Positions 33,862 to 42,542 of a DNA stretch of 64,000 nt are shown in pieces. Origin of the DNA: an uncultured Eubacteriales bacterium (GTDB lineage: Bacteria > Bacillota > Clostridia > HGM11514); NCBI GenBank assembly GCA_902492655.1, contig CABUMF010000005.1, positions 1-64,000 on the forward strand, written 5' to 3'. The notes beneath the pieces are model-generated. The model did no database searches. It saw only the letters and a program-made list of their open reading frames with translations, and had not been told where the DNA came from. How positions within the stretch are numbered: the first letter of the stretch is position 1; every line of letters begins with the position of its first letter. The position numbers and the translations under genes were made by a program.

Positions 33862-34686
33862 GGAACGAGTCATTATATAAACTCCTCAATAGATCAATAT
33901 ACTCTTTTTATTTTCGGAGCTCATCGCTACATAAATTCCGATATTTGCACAAACGAGGAAAAGAAAAATCTAAGCCGAATACTGGAAGGCTTTGCAAAAA
34001 GAGCAGAAAAAAATGTTACAAAAGAAAACTGTTACGATATGCTTCGTGATGACGGCGGAAAAAGCCTTTCTATCACCTTTTGGGGAGAAAACTTGGGAAA
34101 TCACGAATATTTAAGGCTTCCCATGATTTACCTTGCCACATGGGAAGCAAGCGGAAACGAGCATTGGCTTGAAGCCTACCGCAAAATACGAAGCGAGGCG
34201 TACGAAAAATCATTGCCGATGGGAAGCTACTGGCATCTATATACGCTTCAGCAAATGCAGGTATCCGTAAGGCTCTGTTATGACGCCGACCCTGACGAAG
34301 GCAGTAAAGAAAAATACGCATTTTTATTAAATGAGGTTGCCGACTATGCCCTCGGTATGGTTCCGGAAATTTCAAAAGAGGTTTCCGGAAGATGCGATGT
34401 TAATGTTCCTTCTCGCAGCTTCAGAGAAAGAAAGATGAGCGAAAACAACAACCTTAAAAAGCTGGGACTAAATTACTTATCCCCCGTTCACGAAGAAGCA
34501 GATACTTTTTTCTTTATGCAGGACGCCGCAAATATAGCCATTGCCGTAGGGCTTTCTCCTGACAAAAGGCTTACGAAAGAAGCGGAGGAGCTTTTTGAAT
34601 ATGCTTACAATAAAATAGATTTTGAAAAACATTCAAGAGCGCTTCCCGTTCATTTTCTTCAAGGGTATTACAGAGCATTTTTGTAA
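33862..34686 (+). pseudogene. 5'-truncated gene remnant, helical carbohydrate-active-like protein
   Basis: The annotated-looking frame from the ATG at 34039 (215 residues, WHLYTLQQMQVSVRLCYD, PIYLATWEASGN-like LPMIYLATWEASGN) continues upstream without a stop into the nuclease gene's end. The upstream codons encode SIDQYTLFIFGAHRY, a plausible internal protein segment, yet no ATG, GTG or TTG precedes 34039 in frame and no promoter or ribosome site is apparent there. I read this as the C-terminal part of a larger protein whose 5' end was lost, perhaps when the nuclease and repeat region were inserted. The text resembles alpha-helical glycan-lyase/hydrolase-like proteins, but I cannot name the family. 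It ends before a terminator. Confidence 0.6.
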
Positions 34687-34727
34687 ACCGCCAAAAGCTA
34701 AAATCCCGATAAAATAACGGACAAACG

Positions 34728-34761
34728 AAAAAAACGAGGACCGTTTAGTCCTCGTTTTTTT
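34728..34761. terminator. bidirectional intrinsic terminator between pseudogene and tRNA operon
   Basis: AAAAAACGAGGA and TCCTCGTTTTTT form a 12-bp stem with an 8-nt loop and T runs on both strands. It can end both the plus-strand pseudogene transcript and the minus-strand tRNA operon. Confidence 0.8.
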
Positions 34762-34792
34762 GAACCGATAAATAATCCACGGTTCATCCTTA

Positions 34793-34863
34793 AGGCGCCA
34801 CCCAGATTCGAACTGGGGGTAAAGGCTTTGCAGGCCCGTGCCTTACCACTTGGCCATGGCGCC
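34793..34863 (-). tRNA. tRNA-Cys (GCA)
   Basis: Read on the minus strand: acceptor GGCGCCA/TGGCGCC, D arm GGCCAAGTGGTAAGGC, anticodon loop CTGCAAA (GCA), T arm with GTTCGAATC, discriminator T. It is 71 nt, without encoded CCA, and the last gene of the tRNA operon. Confidence 0.95.
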
Positions 34864-34870
34864 ATATTAC

Positions 34871-34895
34871 AAGAGACGCATCATCTGCGTCTCTT
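34871..34895 (-). other. perfect 10-bp hairpin between tRNA-Gly and tRNA-Cys
   Basis: AAGAGACGCA and TGCGTCTCTT flank a 5-nt loop. On the minus strand it is followed by GTAAT, not a T run, so it is not a standard terminator. It may mark processing of the tRNA precursor. Confidence 0.5.
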
Positions 34896-34898
34896 TGG

Positions 34899-34973
34899 TG
34901 GAGCGGAAGACGGGATTCGAACCCGCGACGTTCACCTTGGCAAGGTGACGCTCTACCACTGAGCCACTCCCGC
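34899..34973 (-). tRNA. tRNA-Gly (GCC)
   Basis: Minus strand: acceptor GCGGGAG/CTTCCGC (one G-T pair), D arm GGCTCAGTGGTAGAGC, anticodon stem TCACC/GGTGA with loop TTGCCAA (GCC), T arm GGGTTCGAATCCC. Discriminator T and an encoded CCA (34899-34901). Confidence 0.95.
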
Positions 34974-34983
34974 AGATATTAAA

Positions 34984-35056
34984 TGCCTCCGGGTGGAATC
35001 GAACCGCCGACACAGGGATTTTCAGTCCCTTGCTCTACCGACTGAGCTACAGAGGC
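34984..35056 (-). tRNA. tRNA-Phe (GAA)
   Basis: Minus strand: acceptor GCCTCTG/CGGAGGC, D arm AGCTCAGTCGGTAGAGC, anticodon stem AGGGA/TCCCT with loop CTGAAAA (GAA), T arm with GGTTCGATTCC, discriminator A. No encoded CCA. Confidence 0.95.
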
Positions 35057-35098
35057 TTATGTAACAGAGGCAGTTTTTTCTACCCAAGAAAATTAAAA

Positions 35099-35175
35099 TG
35101 GCGACCCGGAAGGGGCTCGAACCCTCGACCTCCAGCGTGACAGGCTGGCGCTCTAACCAGCTGAGCTACCGGGCC
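35099..35175 (-). tRNA. tRNA-Asp (GTC)
   Basis: Minus strand: acceptor GGCCCGG/CCGGGTC, D arm AGCTCAGCTGGTTAGAGC, anticodon stem CCAGC/GCTGG with loop CTGTCAC (GTC), T arm GAGGGTTCGAGCCCCTT, discriminator G and encoded CCA (35099-35101). First gene of the tRNA operon. Confidence 0.95.
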
Positions 35176-35229
35176 ATTTTCCTGCCGTCTTGGTAAACAC
35201 TTCAGTGTTCCGCCGCAACAACGTAGTTT

Positions 35230-35258
35230 ATTATAGCATACATATTTCCTTTTGTCAA
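35230..35258 (-). promoter_or_regulatory. tRNA operon promoter
   Basis: On the minus strand TTGACA (35258-35253) and TATAAT (35235-35230), both perfect, 17 bp apart. It lies about 55 bp upstream of tRNA-Asp. Confidence 0.85.
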
Positions 35259-35348
35259 TACCTTTTTTGAAAAAAATATAAAAATTTTTTCAGCCTTACA
35301 TTTTCCCATGCCGTTTGGTAATTATATGAGGTAACGAGTAAATTGTTG

Positions 35349-35377
35349 TTGCAATTATTATTAATCTGTGATATACT
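35349..35377 (+). promoter_or_regulatory. promoter of the sodium-dependent transporter gene
   Basis: TTGCAA (35349-35354) and TATACT (35372-35377), spacing 17 bp, 33 bp before the ATG. Confidence 0.7.
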
Positions 35378-35410
35378 ATAGAAAAATTATAAATTGAGGG
35401 GTAATTTAAT

Positions 35411-36751
35411 ATGCAAAGAGAAAGATTAGGTACGCGTTTGGGGTTTATTCTGCTTTCTGCCGGGTGCGCCATAGGATGCGGAAATGTATGGAAATTCCCG
35501 TGGATGTGCGGAAAATCGGGAGGCGGCGGATTTTTGCTTATTTACTTTATCTGCCTAATACTTCTCGGACTTCCGGTAATGGTTATGGAATTTTCGCTCG
35601 GACGGGCATCCCAGGCAAGCCCGGTTAAAATGTATCAGAAGCTGCAAAAGCCCGGACAAAAATGGCACATTCACGGATATTTTGCACTCTTCGGAAACAT
35701 CTGTCTTATGGCGTTCTACACGGTTGTTTGCGGTTGGATGATCAACTACTTCGTTAAGTTCATCACCGGCAACAACGCAAGCATCGGTTTTGCGGACATG
35801 ATTACAAACCCGTGGGTTAATGTTGTTTTTCTTGCGGTTACGGTTATAATCGGGTTCGGAATACTCTGCTTTAACCTTCAGGGCGGTCTTGAAAGAGTTA
35901 CAAAATATATGATGCTAATTCTTTTGGGACTTATGGTAATTCTGGCTGTTCACAGCGGTTTGCTTGAAGGCGCAAAGGAAGGACTTTCGTTCTATCTTGT
36001 CCCTGACTTTTCAAAAATAAACGGCACTGTAATCGTGAACGCCATGAATCAGGCATTCTTCACATTAAGTCTCGGCATCGGTTCAATGGCGATATTCGGC
36101 AGCTACATAGGCAAGGACCACTCTCTCCTCGGAGAATCGGTCAATGTAATTATTCTCGACACACTCGTTGCGGTTATCGCAGGGCTTATTATCTTCCCTG
36201 CTTGCTACACCTATAATGTTGAAGTTACTGCCGGACCGAGCCTTCTTTTTGACACAATGGCGTCTGTTTTCAATAATATGAACGGCGGTCGCCTGTGGGG
36301 CTCTTTATTCTTTTTGTTTATGGTTTTTGCGGCACTCTCAACCGTTCTGGCGGTTTTTGAAAACATTCTTGCTTGCGTTCGTGAGCTTACAGGATGGAGC
36401 CGTCCCAAGGGCTGTGCGGTTTGCGGCATTGTGATATTCATTCTCGCTCTTACCACTGCCCTCGGCTACAGTGTGTTTTCAGGATTTGTTCCCTTCGGCG
36501 AGGGCTCGGCATGGCTTGACCTTTGGGATTTCATCGTAAGCACAAACCTTTTGCCGCTCGGTTCGCTCTGTGTTGCGATTTTCTGCTGTAATAAGCGTTT
36601 CGGCTGGGGCTGGGATAACTTTAAAGCCGAAGCAAATATGGGCAAAGGTCCCAAGGTTCACGACTGGATGAAGCCTGTATTCAAATACTTTATTCCCGTT
36701 GCCATAATAGGGCTTTACATCTACGGTCTTGCAACATTTAATTGGAAGTAA
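35411..36751 (+). CDS. sodium-dependent transporter, neurotransmitter:sodium symporter (SNF) family
   Basis: A LeuT-fold symporter of 446 residues that imports an amino acid or similar small molecule with sodium. The N-terminal AGCAIGCGNVWKFPWMCGKS (residues 17-36) is the unwound first membrane segment that binds substrate and Na+. GLPVMVMEFSLGRASQ follows, and SLGIGSMAIFGSYIGKD in the sixth segment. About eleven to twelve membrane segments can be counted, the usual bacterial number. Substrate cannot be predicted. The gene stands alone, with its own promoter and GAGGGG ahead of the ATG. Confidence 0.92.
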   Translation: MQRERLGTRLGFILLSAGCAIGCGNVWKFPWMCGKSGGGGFLLIYFICLILLGLPVMVMEFSLGRASQASPVKMYQKLQKPGQKWHIHGYFALFGNICLMAFYTVVCGWMINYFVKFITGNNASIGFADMITNPWVNVVFLAVTVIIGFGILCFNLQGGLERVTKYMMLILLGLMVILAVHSGLLEGAKEGLSFYLVPDFSKINGTVIVNAMNQAFFTLSLGIGSMAIFGSYIGKDHSLLGESVNVIILDTLVAVIAGLIIFPACYTYNVEVTAGPSLLFDTMASVFNNMNGGRLWGSLFFLFMVFAALSTVLAVFENILACVRELTGWSRPKGCAVCGIVIFILALTTALGYSVFSGFVPFGEGSAWLDLWDFIVSTNLLPLGSLCVAIFCCNKRFGWGWDNFKAEANMGKGPKVHDWMKPVFKYFIPVAIIGLYIYGLATFNWK

Positions 36752-36774
36752 TATAGATAAAAAGCAAATAAAAT

Positions 36775-36817
36775 AAGGGCTTTTTTGGTAAAATGGTAAA
36801 AAATCAAAAAAGCCCTT
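36775..36817. other. 13-bp inverted repeat after the transporter gene
   Basis: AAGGGCTTTTTTG and CAAAAAAGCCCTT are complementary around a 17-nt AT-rich loop. The T run is in the stem's first arm, so termination is uncertain. The second arm runs into the -35 of the pta promoter. Confidence 0.45.
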
Positions 36818-36844
36818 GTAATATTAATGAAATAGATGTATAAT
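36816..36844 (+). promoter_or_regulatory. pta-ackA promoter
   Basis: TTGTAA (36816-36821) and TATAAT (36839-36844), spacing 17 bp, 38 bp before pta. Confidence 0.65.
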
Positions 36845-36882
36845 AAATAGGTTGATGAATATATGAAAGAAGGCTTTTACAA

Positions 36883-37878
36883 ATGAGTAAATTTCTTGAC
36901 AGAATTATTGAACGCGCCAAGGCTGATAAAAAGACTATCGTTTTGGCTGAAGGCACGGAACCTCGCACGATTGCCGCTGCCGATATTATATTGAAGCAGG
37001 GCATCGCAAACCTCATTATTCTCGGGAATAAGGATGAAATCGCAAAGATTTCCGGCGGTTACGATATATCTGCCGCAACGATTATCGACCCTGAAACAGA
37101 CGAGCATTTTGAGGACTTCGTTCAGACCTTCTATGAAATGAGAAAAGAGAAGGGTATGACCGAGGAAAAGGCTCGTGAAACAATGAAAAACACACTTTAT
37201 TTCGGTTCGATGATGGTAAAGAAGGATCTTGCCGACGGTATGGTTGCAGGTGCTGTTAACTCCACCGCAAACGTTCTTCGTCCCAATCTTCAGATTCTTC
37301 GCACCAAGCCCGGTTGCAAGCTTGTTTCGGCATTTTTCGTTATGGTTGTTCCGGATTGCCCCTACGGTGCTGACGGTACATTTATATTTGCCGATTCCGG
37401 TCTTAACGAAAATCCCGATGCGGACAAGGTTTCCGAAATCGCAATTTCTTCCGCTCAATCATTTAAGCAGCTTGTTGAGGAAGAGCCTGTTGTGGGCATG
37501 ATTTCTTATTCTACATACGGCAGTGCAAAATCCGAGCTTGTCGAAAAAATGCAGGAAGCTACAAGGCTTGCAAAGGAAAAAGCACCCGAGCTTAAGCTTG
37601 ACGGGGAATTTCAGGTGGATGCGGCAATTGTTCCCGAAATCGGTCAGTCAAAGGCTAAGGGAAGCGATGTTGCAGGCAAATGCAACGTTCTCGTGTTCCC
37701 CGACCTCAACGCAGGAAACAGCGGCTATAAGCTTGTTCAGCGTCTTGCAAAGGCTGAAGCATACGGCCCTATCACACAGGGTATCGCAAAGCCGGTTAAC
37801 GACCTTTCAAGAGGATGCTCCGCCGAGGATATTGCAGGCGTTGTTGCAATCACTTGCGTTCAGGCACAAAATAATTAA
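36883..37878 (+). CDS. pta: phosphate acetyltransferase
   Basis: Converts acetyl-CoA and phosphate to acetyl phosphate and CoA, the first step of acetate production. The 331 residues match the short Pta form: KTIVLAEGTEPRTIAAADII, MVAGAVNSTANVLRPNLQIL, FFVMVVPDCPYGADGTFIFA, GMISYSTYGSAKSELVEKM, NVLVFPDLNAGNSGYKLVQR and GPITQGIAKPVNDLSRGCSA at the C-terminus. It lies 15 bp ahead of ackA, with which it forms an operon for substrate-level ATP formation. Confidence 0.96.
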   Translation: MSKFLDRIIERAKADKKTIVLAEGTEPRTIAAADIILKQGIANLIILGNKDEIAKISGGYDISAATIIDPETDEHFEDFVQTFYEMRKEKGMTEEKARETMKNTLYFGSMMVKKDLADGMVAGAVNSTANVLRPNLQILRTKPGCKLVSAFFVMVVPDCPYGADGTFIFADSGLNENPDADKVSEIAISSAQSFKQLVEEEPVVGMISYSTYGSAKSELVEKMQEATRLAKEKAPELKLDGEFQVDAAIVPEIGQSKAKGSDVAGKCNVLVFPDLNAGNSGYKLVQRLAKAEAYGPITQGIAKPVNDLSRGCSAEDIAGVVAITCVQAQNN

Positions 37879-37893
37879 TCGGAGGCTAACATT

Positions 37894-39087
37894 ATGAAAA
37901 TTCTTGTTATAAACGCAGGAAGCTCTTCACTTAAATACCAGCTTATCAATATGGACGATAAGTCCGTTATGGCAAAAGGTCTTTGCGAAAGAATAGGCAT
38001 TGACGGAAAAAACACCTTTAAGCCTACAGGAGGCACTCCCGTTGAGCTTACGGCACCGCTCAAGGATCATTCCGATGCAATAAAATCCGTTATCGGAGCT
38101 CTTATAAATCCCGAATACGGCGTAATTTCTTCAATGTCCGAAATTGACGCTGTGGGACACAGAGTGGTTCACGGCGGAGAAATGTTCTCAAAATCCGTAA
38201 TTATCGACGATGAGGTTATGGATGCTGTTGAAAAGTGTATTCCCCTTGCACCCCTTCACAACCCCGCAAACATCATCGGCATAAACGCCTGCAAGGAGGT
38301 TATGCCGGGGGTTCCGCAGGTCGGAGTTTTTGACACTGCTTTTCATCAGACAATGCCCGAAGTTGAATATATGTATGGTCTTCCCTATGAGCTTTACGAG
38401 GAGTACAAAATCAGAAGATACGGCTTCCACGGAACATCTCACAATTATGTTTCCGGCAAGGCTGCGGAGTTTTTGGGAAAAGATATATCCGAACTTAAAA
38501 TCATCTGCTGTCACCTCGGAAACGGCTCTTCAATCACAGCTGTGGACGGTGGAAAGTCCGTTGCAACAACAATGGGACTTACTCCCCTTGACGGCGTTAT
38601 AATGGGCACAAGATGCGGAAGCATTGACCCTGCTATCATAACCTTCCTTATGGGCAAGGGAATGACAGCGCAGGAGGTTGATACGCTTATCAACAAAAAG
38701 TCGGGCGTTCAAGGTATTTCGGGCGTAAGCTCCGACTTCAGAGATCTTGCCGCAGCTGCCGCCGAAGGAAACAAGAGAGCGGCACTCGCAGTTGATATGT
38801 TCAGCTACGATGTTAAAAAATACATCGGCTCCTATGCAGCCGTTATGGGCGGAGTTGATGCTGTTGTGTTCACGGCAGGCGTCGGCGAAAATGACAGCGA
38901 TGTAAGAAAAAAGGTGACGGACGGTCTTGAATTTCTCGGAATAAAGATTGACGAGGATAAAAACAACACAAGAGGAACCGTTGACATCACAGCCGAGGAC
39001 GGAAAGGTTAAGGTTCTTGTTATTCCTACGGACGAGGAGCTTATGATAGCTCTTGAAACACAGAAATTGACTTCTTCCGAAAAATAA
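37894..39087 (+). CDS. ackA: acetate kinase
   Basis: Makes ATP and acetate from acetyl phosphate and ADP. The 397-residue protein shows the ASKHA fold marks ILVINAGSSSLKYQLIN at the N-terminus, VGHRVVHGGEMFS, GVFDTAFHQTMPEVEYMYGL (catalytic Asp), RRYGFHGTSHNYVSGKAAEF, CHLGNGSSITAVDGGKSVAT and VFTAGVGENDSDVRK. AATCGGAGG precedes the ATG. With pta it forms the main acetate branch expected of a fermenting anaerobe. Confidence 0.97.
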   Translation: MKILVINAGSSSLKYQLINMDDKSVMAKGLCERIGIDGKNTFKPTGGTPVELTAPLKDHSDAIKSVIGALINPEYGVISSMSEIDAVGHRVVHGGEMFSKSVIIDDEVMDAVEKCIPLAPLHNPANIIGINACKEVMPGVPQVGVFDTAFHQTMPEVEYMYGLPYELYEEYKIRRYGFHGTSHNYVSGKAAEFLGKDISELKIICCHLGNGSSITAVDGGKSVATTMGLTPLDGVIMGTRCGSIDPAIITFLMGKGMTAQEVDTLINKKSGVQGISGVSSDFRDLAAAAAEGNKRAALAVDMFSYDVKKYIGSYAAVMGGVDAVVFTAGVGENDSDVRKKVTDGLEFLGIKIDEDKNNTRGTVDITAEDGKVKVLVIPTDEELMIALETQKLTSSEK

Positions 39088-39098
39088 TTTAAAAACAC

Positions 39099-39127
39099 TT
39101 GACAAATAAAGTTTTTTTTAGTATAAT
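39099..39127 (+). promoter_or_regulatory. promoter of the DUF177-rpmF operon
   Basis: TTGACA (39099-39104) and TATAAT (39122-39127), both perfect, 17 bp apart; 42 bp before the first ATG. Confidence 0.85.
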
Positions 39128-39169
39128 TATAAGGCTAACGATTACCGTTATGTGTATGCGAGGTAAGCA

Positions 39170-39655
39170 ATGATTATTGATTTATCCCTTCTTGTAAAAA
39201 ATGAAGGCATGGTTAAAGAGGTTTCCGATGAAACGCTGGACATTGCCGAATTTACTTACAGCGGAGAAAAATACAGCTTCAGCAAAAAGCCTGTGTTTTC
39301 GGGGCGGTTTGTCAATGAGGGGAGCGATGTTGTTCGTTTTACCGCCGTGTGCAAGTTTACGCTGAATGTGCGTTGCGCATTGTGTGCTAAACAGTTTACT
39401 AAGGATTATACTGTTAATATTGACGAGATTCTGAAGGACGATGAGGGCAACAGCCTTATTGTCAACGGTAAGCTTGAAATTGACGATATAATTATGACGG
39501 ATATTTTCCTCAACCTTGAACTGAAGCACCTTTGCAGGGAGGATTGTAAGGGTCTTTGCAGCGTTTGCGGTGCCGACCTTAATGAGGGCGACTGCGGCTG
39601 TGACAGACATTCTTATGACCCAAGGCTCAGTGCGTTGAGGGATTTGTTAAAATAG
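39170..39655 (+). CDS. DUF177 family protein (YceD-like)
   Basis: A 161-residue protein of the YceD/DUF177 family, nearly always encoded directly before rpmF; in bacteria and plastids it is linked to 23S rRNA maturation or accumulation. Marks are the CALCAKQFTKDYTVNI region near residue 69 and the C-terminal cysteines in CREDCKGLCSVCGADLNEGD and CGCD, which could bind zinc, ending DPRLSALRDLLK. GAGGTAA precedes the ATG. The gap to rpmF is 40 bp, with no terminator between. Confidence 0.9.
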   Translation: MIIDLSLLVKNEGMVKEVSDETLDIAEFTYSGEKYSFSKKPVFSGRFVNEGSDVVRFTAVCKFTLNVRCALCAKQFTKDYTVNIDEILKDDEGNSLIVNGKLEIDDIIMTDIFLNLELKHLCREDCKGLCSVCGADLNEGDCGCDRHSYDPRLSALRDLLK

Positions 39656-39695
39656 CTAACATATTCCATCCTAATCTTTTAAGGAGGTGTAGATA

Positions 39696-39875
39696 ATGGC
39701 AGTACCTAAGGGTAAAGTATCAAAAGCTCGTCGCGATAAAAGACGCGCAAACTGGAAGCTTACAATCCCGGGCATGGTTAAGTGTCCGCAGTGTCAGGAA
39801 TATATGATGCCTCACAGAGTATGCGGCTCATGTGGTTTCTACAAAGGTAAGCAGGTAGTTGCAAAAGAAGCTTAA
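39696..39875 (+). CDS. rpmF: 50S ribosomal protein bL32
   Basis: A 59-residue ribosomal protein, MAVPKGKVSKARRDKRRANW at the start, followed by the four-cysteine zinc ribbon (CPQC near residue 30 and CGSC near residue 43, as VKCPQCQEYMMPHRVCGSCG). This is the zinc-binding (C+) form, so no zinc-starvation paralogue is implied. AAGGAGGTG lies 7 nt before the ATG. It is followed by a terminator. Confidence 0.97.
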   Translation: MAVPKGKVSKARRDKRRANWKLTIPGMVKCPQCQEYMMPHRVCGSCGFYKGKQVVAKEA

Positions 39876-39888
39876 TGATTTTATTGAT

Positions 39889-39919
39889 AAAAAGCCGATC
39901 TTTTTAAGATTGGCTTTTT
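39889..39919 (+). terminator. intrinsic terminator after rpmF
   Basis: AAAAAGCCGATCTT pairs with AAGATTGGCTTTTT (one G-T pair) around a TTT loop, ending in five T. Confidence 0.8.
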
Positions 39920-39936
39920 AATTTCCGAAAAAACAG

Positions 39937-39961
39937 GAGCTGTCCGCATTGCGGACAGCTC
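39937..39961 (-). terminator. intrinsic terminator after pckA
   Basis: GAGCTGTCCGCA and TGCGGACAGCTC pair almost without a loop; on the minus strand the hairpin is followed by CTGTTTTTT. It lies 16 bp after the pckA stop. Confidence 0.75.
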
Positions 39962-39977
39962 TTATTCATTATACTGA

Positions 39978-41582
39978 TTATTTCTGAGGGCCTGCCGAAA
40001 CGAGAGCCTTACCATGTTCGTTACCTTCGTATTTTTTGAAGTTTTTAACAAATCTGTCGGCAAGGTCGTTTGCCTTTGCTTCCCACTCGGATGCATCGGC
40101 ATATGTGTCTCTCGGATCCAAAATACCGGTATCAACACCCTTAAGCTCTGTAGGAACCTCAAGGTTGAATATCGGGATTTTCTTTGTAGGCGCATTATTA
40201 ATATCGCCGTTGAGGATTGCGTCGATAATTCCTCTTGTATCACGAATTGAAATTCTCTTACCGGTTCCGTTCCAACCTGTATTTACAAGATAAGCTTTAG
40301 CGCCGCTCTTCTGCATTTTCTTAACAAGCTCTTCGGCATACTTTGTAGGATGAAGCTCCAAAAATGCCTGACCGAAGCAAGCGGAGAATGTGGGAGTAGG
40401 CTCGGTTATGCCTCTTTCGGTTCCTGCAAGCTTTGCAGTGAAGCCGGAAAGGAAATAATACTGCGTCTGCTCGGGTGTAAGAATGGAAACCGGAGGCAAA
40501 ACTCCGAAAGCATCCGCCGAAAGGAAGATTACATTCTTAGCATCGGGAGCTGCGGAAACCGGGCGAACGATATTTTCAATATGATTGATAGGATACGAAA
40601 CACGAGTATTTTCGGTAACGCTCTTATCATCAAAATCTATCTTTCCGTTTTCGTCAAGCGTAACATTTTCCAAAAGCGCATTTCTCTTGATTGCGTTATA
40701 AATGTCAGGCTCGGAATCCTTGTCGAGGTTAATAACCTTTGCGTAGCAGCCGCCTTCAAAGTTGAAAACGCCGTTATCGTCCCAGCCATGCTCATCGTCG
40801 CCGATAAGAAGACGCTTGGGGTCGGTTGAAAGGGTTGTTTTGCCTGTACCGGAAAGACCGAAGAATATTGCTGTGTTCTTGCCGTCCATATCGGTATTTG
40901 CAGAGCAATGCATTGCGGCAATTCCCTTAAGAGGAAGGTAATAGTTCATCATGGAGAACATACCCTTTTTCATTTCTCCGCCGTACCAAGTGTTAACAAT
41001 TACCTGCTCGCGGCTTGTAATATTGAACATAACAGCAGTTTCGGAATTAAGCCCGAGCTCCTTGTAATTTTCAACCTTAGCCTTTGATGCATTGTAAACA
41101 ACGAAATCGGGTTCAAAGGTTTCAAGCTCCTCGTCAGTGGGCTGAATGAACATATTCTTTACAAAGTGAGCCTGCCAAGCAACCTCCATAATAAATTTGA
41201 TTGCCATGCGGGTATCCTTGTTTGTACCGCAGAAGGCATCCACAACAAAGAGTCTTTTTCCGGAAAGCTCGTTCTTTGCAATTTCCTTAACGGCATTCCA
41301 AGCCTCTATTGATGCGGGATGATTGTCGTTTTTATACTCATCGGATGTCCACCAAACGGTATCCTTTGAGTTTTCATCCATAACAATAAACTTATCTTTA
41401 GGAGAACGACCGGTATAAATACCTGTCATAACATTAACAGCACCCAATTCACTTTCCTGACCTTTTTCAAAGCCTTCAAGACCGGGCTTTGTTTCTTCCT
41501 CAAACAAAAACTCGTAGGAAGGATTGTGAACGATTTCTGTCGTACCGGTAATTCCGTATTTGGTTAAATCAATTTTTGCCAT
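39978..41582 (-). CDS. pckA: phosphoenolpyruvate carboxykinase (ATP)
   Basis: Interconverts oxaloacetate and PEP using ATP/ADP; in fermenting gut anaerobes it often runs toward oxaloacetate to save energy and feed succinate formation. The 534-residue protein has GIYTGRSPKDKFIVMDE (residues about 52-68), ANTDMDGKNTAIFFGLSGTG with the P-loop GLSGTGKTTLS, LIGDDEHGWDDNGVFNFEGG (the metal-binding DDEHGW), NTRVSYPI and the C-terminal LVNTGWNGTGKRISIRDTRG. The GTP type lacks this pattern. It is monocistronic, with its own promoter and terminator. Confidence 0.97.
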   Translation of the reverse strand: MAKIDLTKYGITGTTEIVHNPSYEFLFEEETKPGLEGFEKGQESELGAVNVMTGIYTGRSPKDKFIVMDENSKDTVWWTSDEYKNDNHPASIEAWNAVKEIAKNELSGKRLFVVDAFCGTNKDTRMAIKFIMEVAWQAHFVKNMFIQPTDEELETFEPDFVVYNASKAKVENYKELGLNSETAVMFNITSREQVIVNTWYGGEMKKGMFSMMNYYLPLKGIAAMHCSANTDMDGKNTAIFFGLSGTGKTTLSTDPKRLLIGDDEHGWDDNGVFNFEGGCYAKVINLDKDSEPDIYNAIKRNALLENVTLDENGKIDFDDKSVTENTRVSYPINHIENIVRPVSAAPDAKNVIFLSADAFGVLPPVSILTPEQTQYYFLSGFTAKLAGTERGITEPTPTFSACFGQAFLELHPTKYAEELVKKMQKSGAKAYLVNTGWNGTGKRISIRDTRGIIDAILNGDINNAPTKKIPIFNLEVPTELKGVDTGILDPRDTYADASEWEAKANDLADRFVKNFKKYEGNEHGKALVSAGPQK

Positions 41583-41661
41583 AACAAAGTACCTCTTTTC
41601 TCGTAAAATTACTACCGATGCGAAAGCATATCCAAATAAAATTCAACTTCCGCCTAATATA

Positions 41662-41689
41662 ATTATACACCAAATTTATAAAAAATCAA
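41662..41689 (-). promoter_or_regulatory. pckA promoter
   Basis: On the minus strand TTGATT (41689-41684) and TATAAT (41667-41662), spacing 16 bp, about 80 bp upstream of the pckA ATG. The long leader holds no clear structure. Confidence 0.6.
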
Positions 41690-41744
41690 TAGTTATTTTT
41701 TAAATTGTTAAAATTTGTGCAAACTAACAATAAAGTGTATCATT

Positions 41745-42542
41745 TCACATTCTTTTATGATATTCCATTCTAAAAGAATTAAGAGCGTTTCCAAACAAAA
41801 TCGAAAAGCTGAGAAGATAGAACCACAGCATAAGGGCAATAAAGTTTCCGAGGGTTCCGTAAAGGAAGCTGAAGCGGTATGAATTGTAGAGGTAAATACT
41901 GAATGCGATTGTCGCCAGAACCCATATTATGCCCGTTGCAAGCGCACCCGGAATGACGCTCCTGTAGCTCAGCTTTTTATCGGGAACAACCTTAAAAAAC
42001 ACAGCCATGAGCGCAACAAGCGCAACATAAAGAACAACAGAGCGCAACCTTTCCGCAATGTATATCTGGGTTTTGGAAAGGTCAATTATCGCAATAATCT
42101 GATCGCTGAAAATAAAAAGTGCCGCGGATACAATCAAAAGTGCAATGAGGGAAAGCGTCAGAAGCGGTGCAACTATAATTCGTTTATACGCCGCCCTTGC
42201 GAATCTGTCGCTGTAGCTTTTGTTTATTGCCCGAATGAGTGCCTTAGACCCCTTGTTCGATGCCCATATCATGGATATAAATCCCAAAGACAGCACGCTG
42301 ATCCTCTTATCTGACAGCACCTCGATATTCTGCTTTATGATTTCAAACAGATTCTTTGGAACATACAGGCTGACAGTATTAAGGATTTCTTTTATATCAA
42401 AAGGTAAAAATGCCGACAGCGAAACAATCAGAATGACAAAAGGGAAAAATGACAGCATAAGATAATAGGACAACGCCGCAGAGCTGTTCCATATATCGTC
42501 CGCCGACAGCTTTCTGTACAAAAAATAAGCTTTTGAAACCAA
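41745..42542 (-). CDS. YihY/BrkB-family inner membrane protein
   Basis: A polytopic protein of 265 residues with six membrane segments. It has the family marks DIWNSSAALSYYLMLSFFPF near the N-terminus, SRTKGSKALI-like ASNKGSKALIRAINKSY, and VPDKKLSYRSVIPGALATGI near residue 195, then GNFIALMLWFYLLSFSILFG. The family was once called ribonuclease BN, which is now known to be wrong; its role is undefined. I place the start at the TTG at 42542, which has AAAGGCGG upstream; the longer ORF from 42575 has no ribosome site. Confidence 0.85.
   Translation of the reverse strand: MVSKAYFLYRKLSADDIWNSSAALSYYLMLSFFPFVILIVSLSAFLPFDIKEILNTVSLYVPKNLFEIIKQNIEVLSDKRISVLSLGFISMIWASNKGSKALIRAINKSYSDRFARAAYKRIIVAPLLTLSLIALLIVSAALFIFSDQIIAIIDLSKTQIYIAERLRSVVLYVALVALMAVFFKVVPDKKLSYRSVIPGALATGIIWVLATIAFSIYLYNSYRFSFLYGTLGNFIALMLWFYLLSFSILFGNALNSFRMEYHKRM

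Noticed and set aside
36775..36817. Ordinary terminator after the sodium-dependent transporter
   Set aside because: The T run is inside the first arm of the stem and the downstream side is GTAATATT, so I list it only as an inverted repeat.
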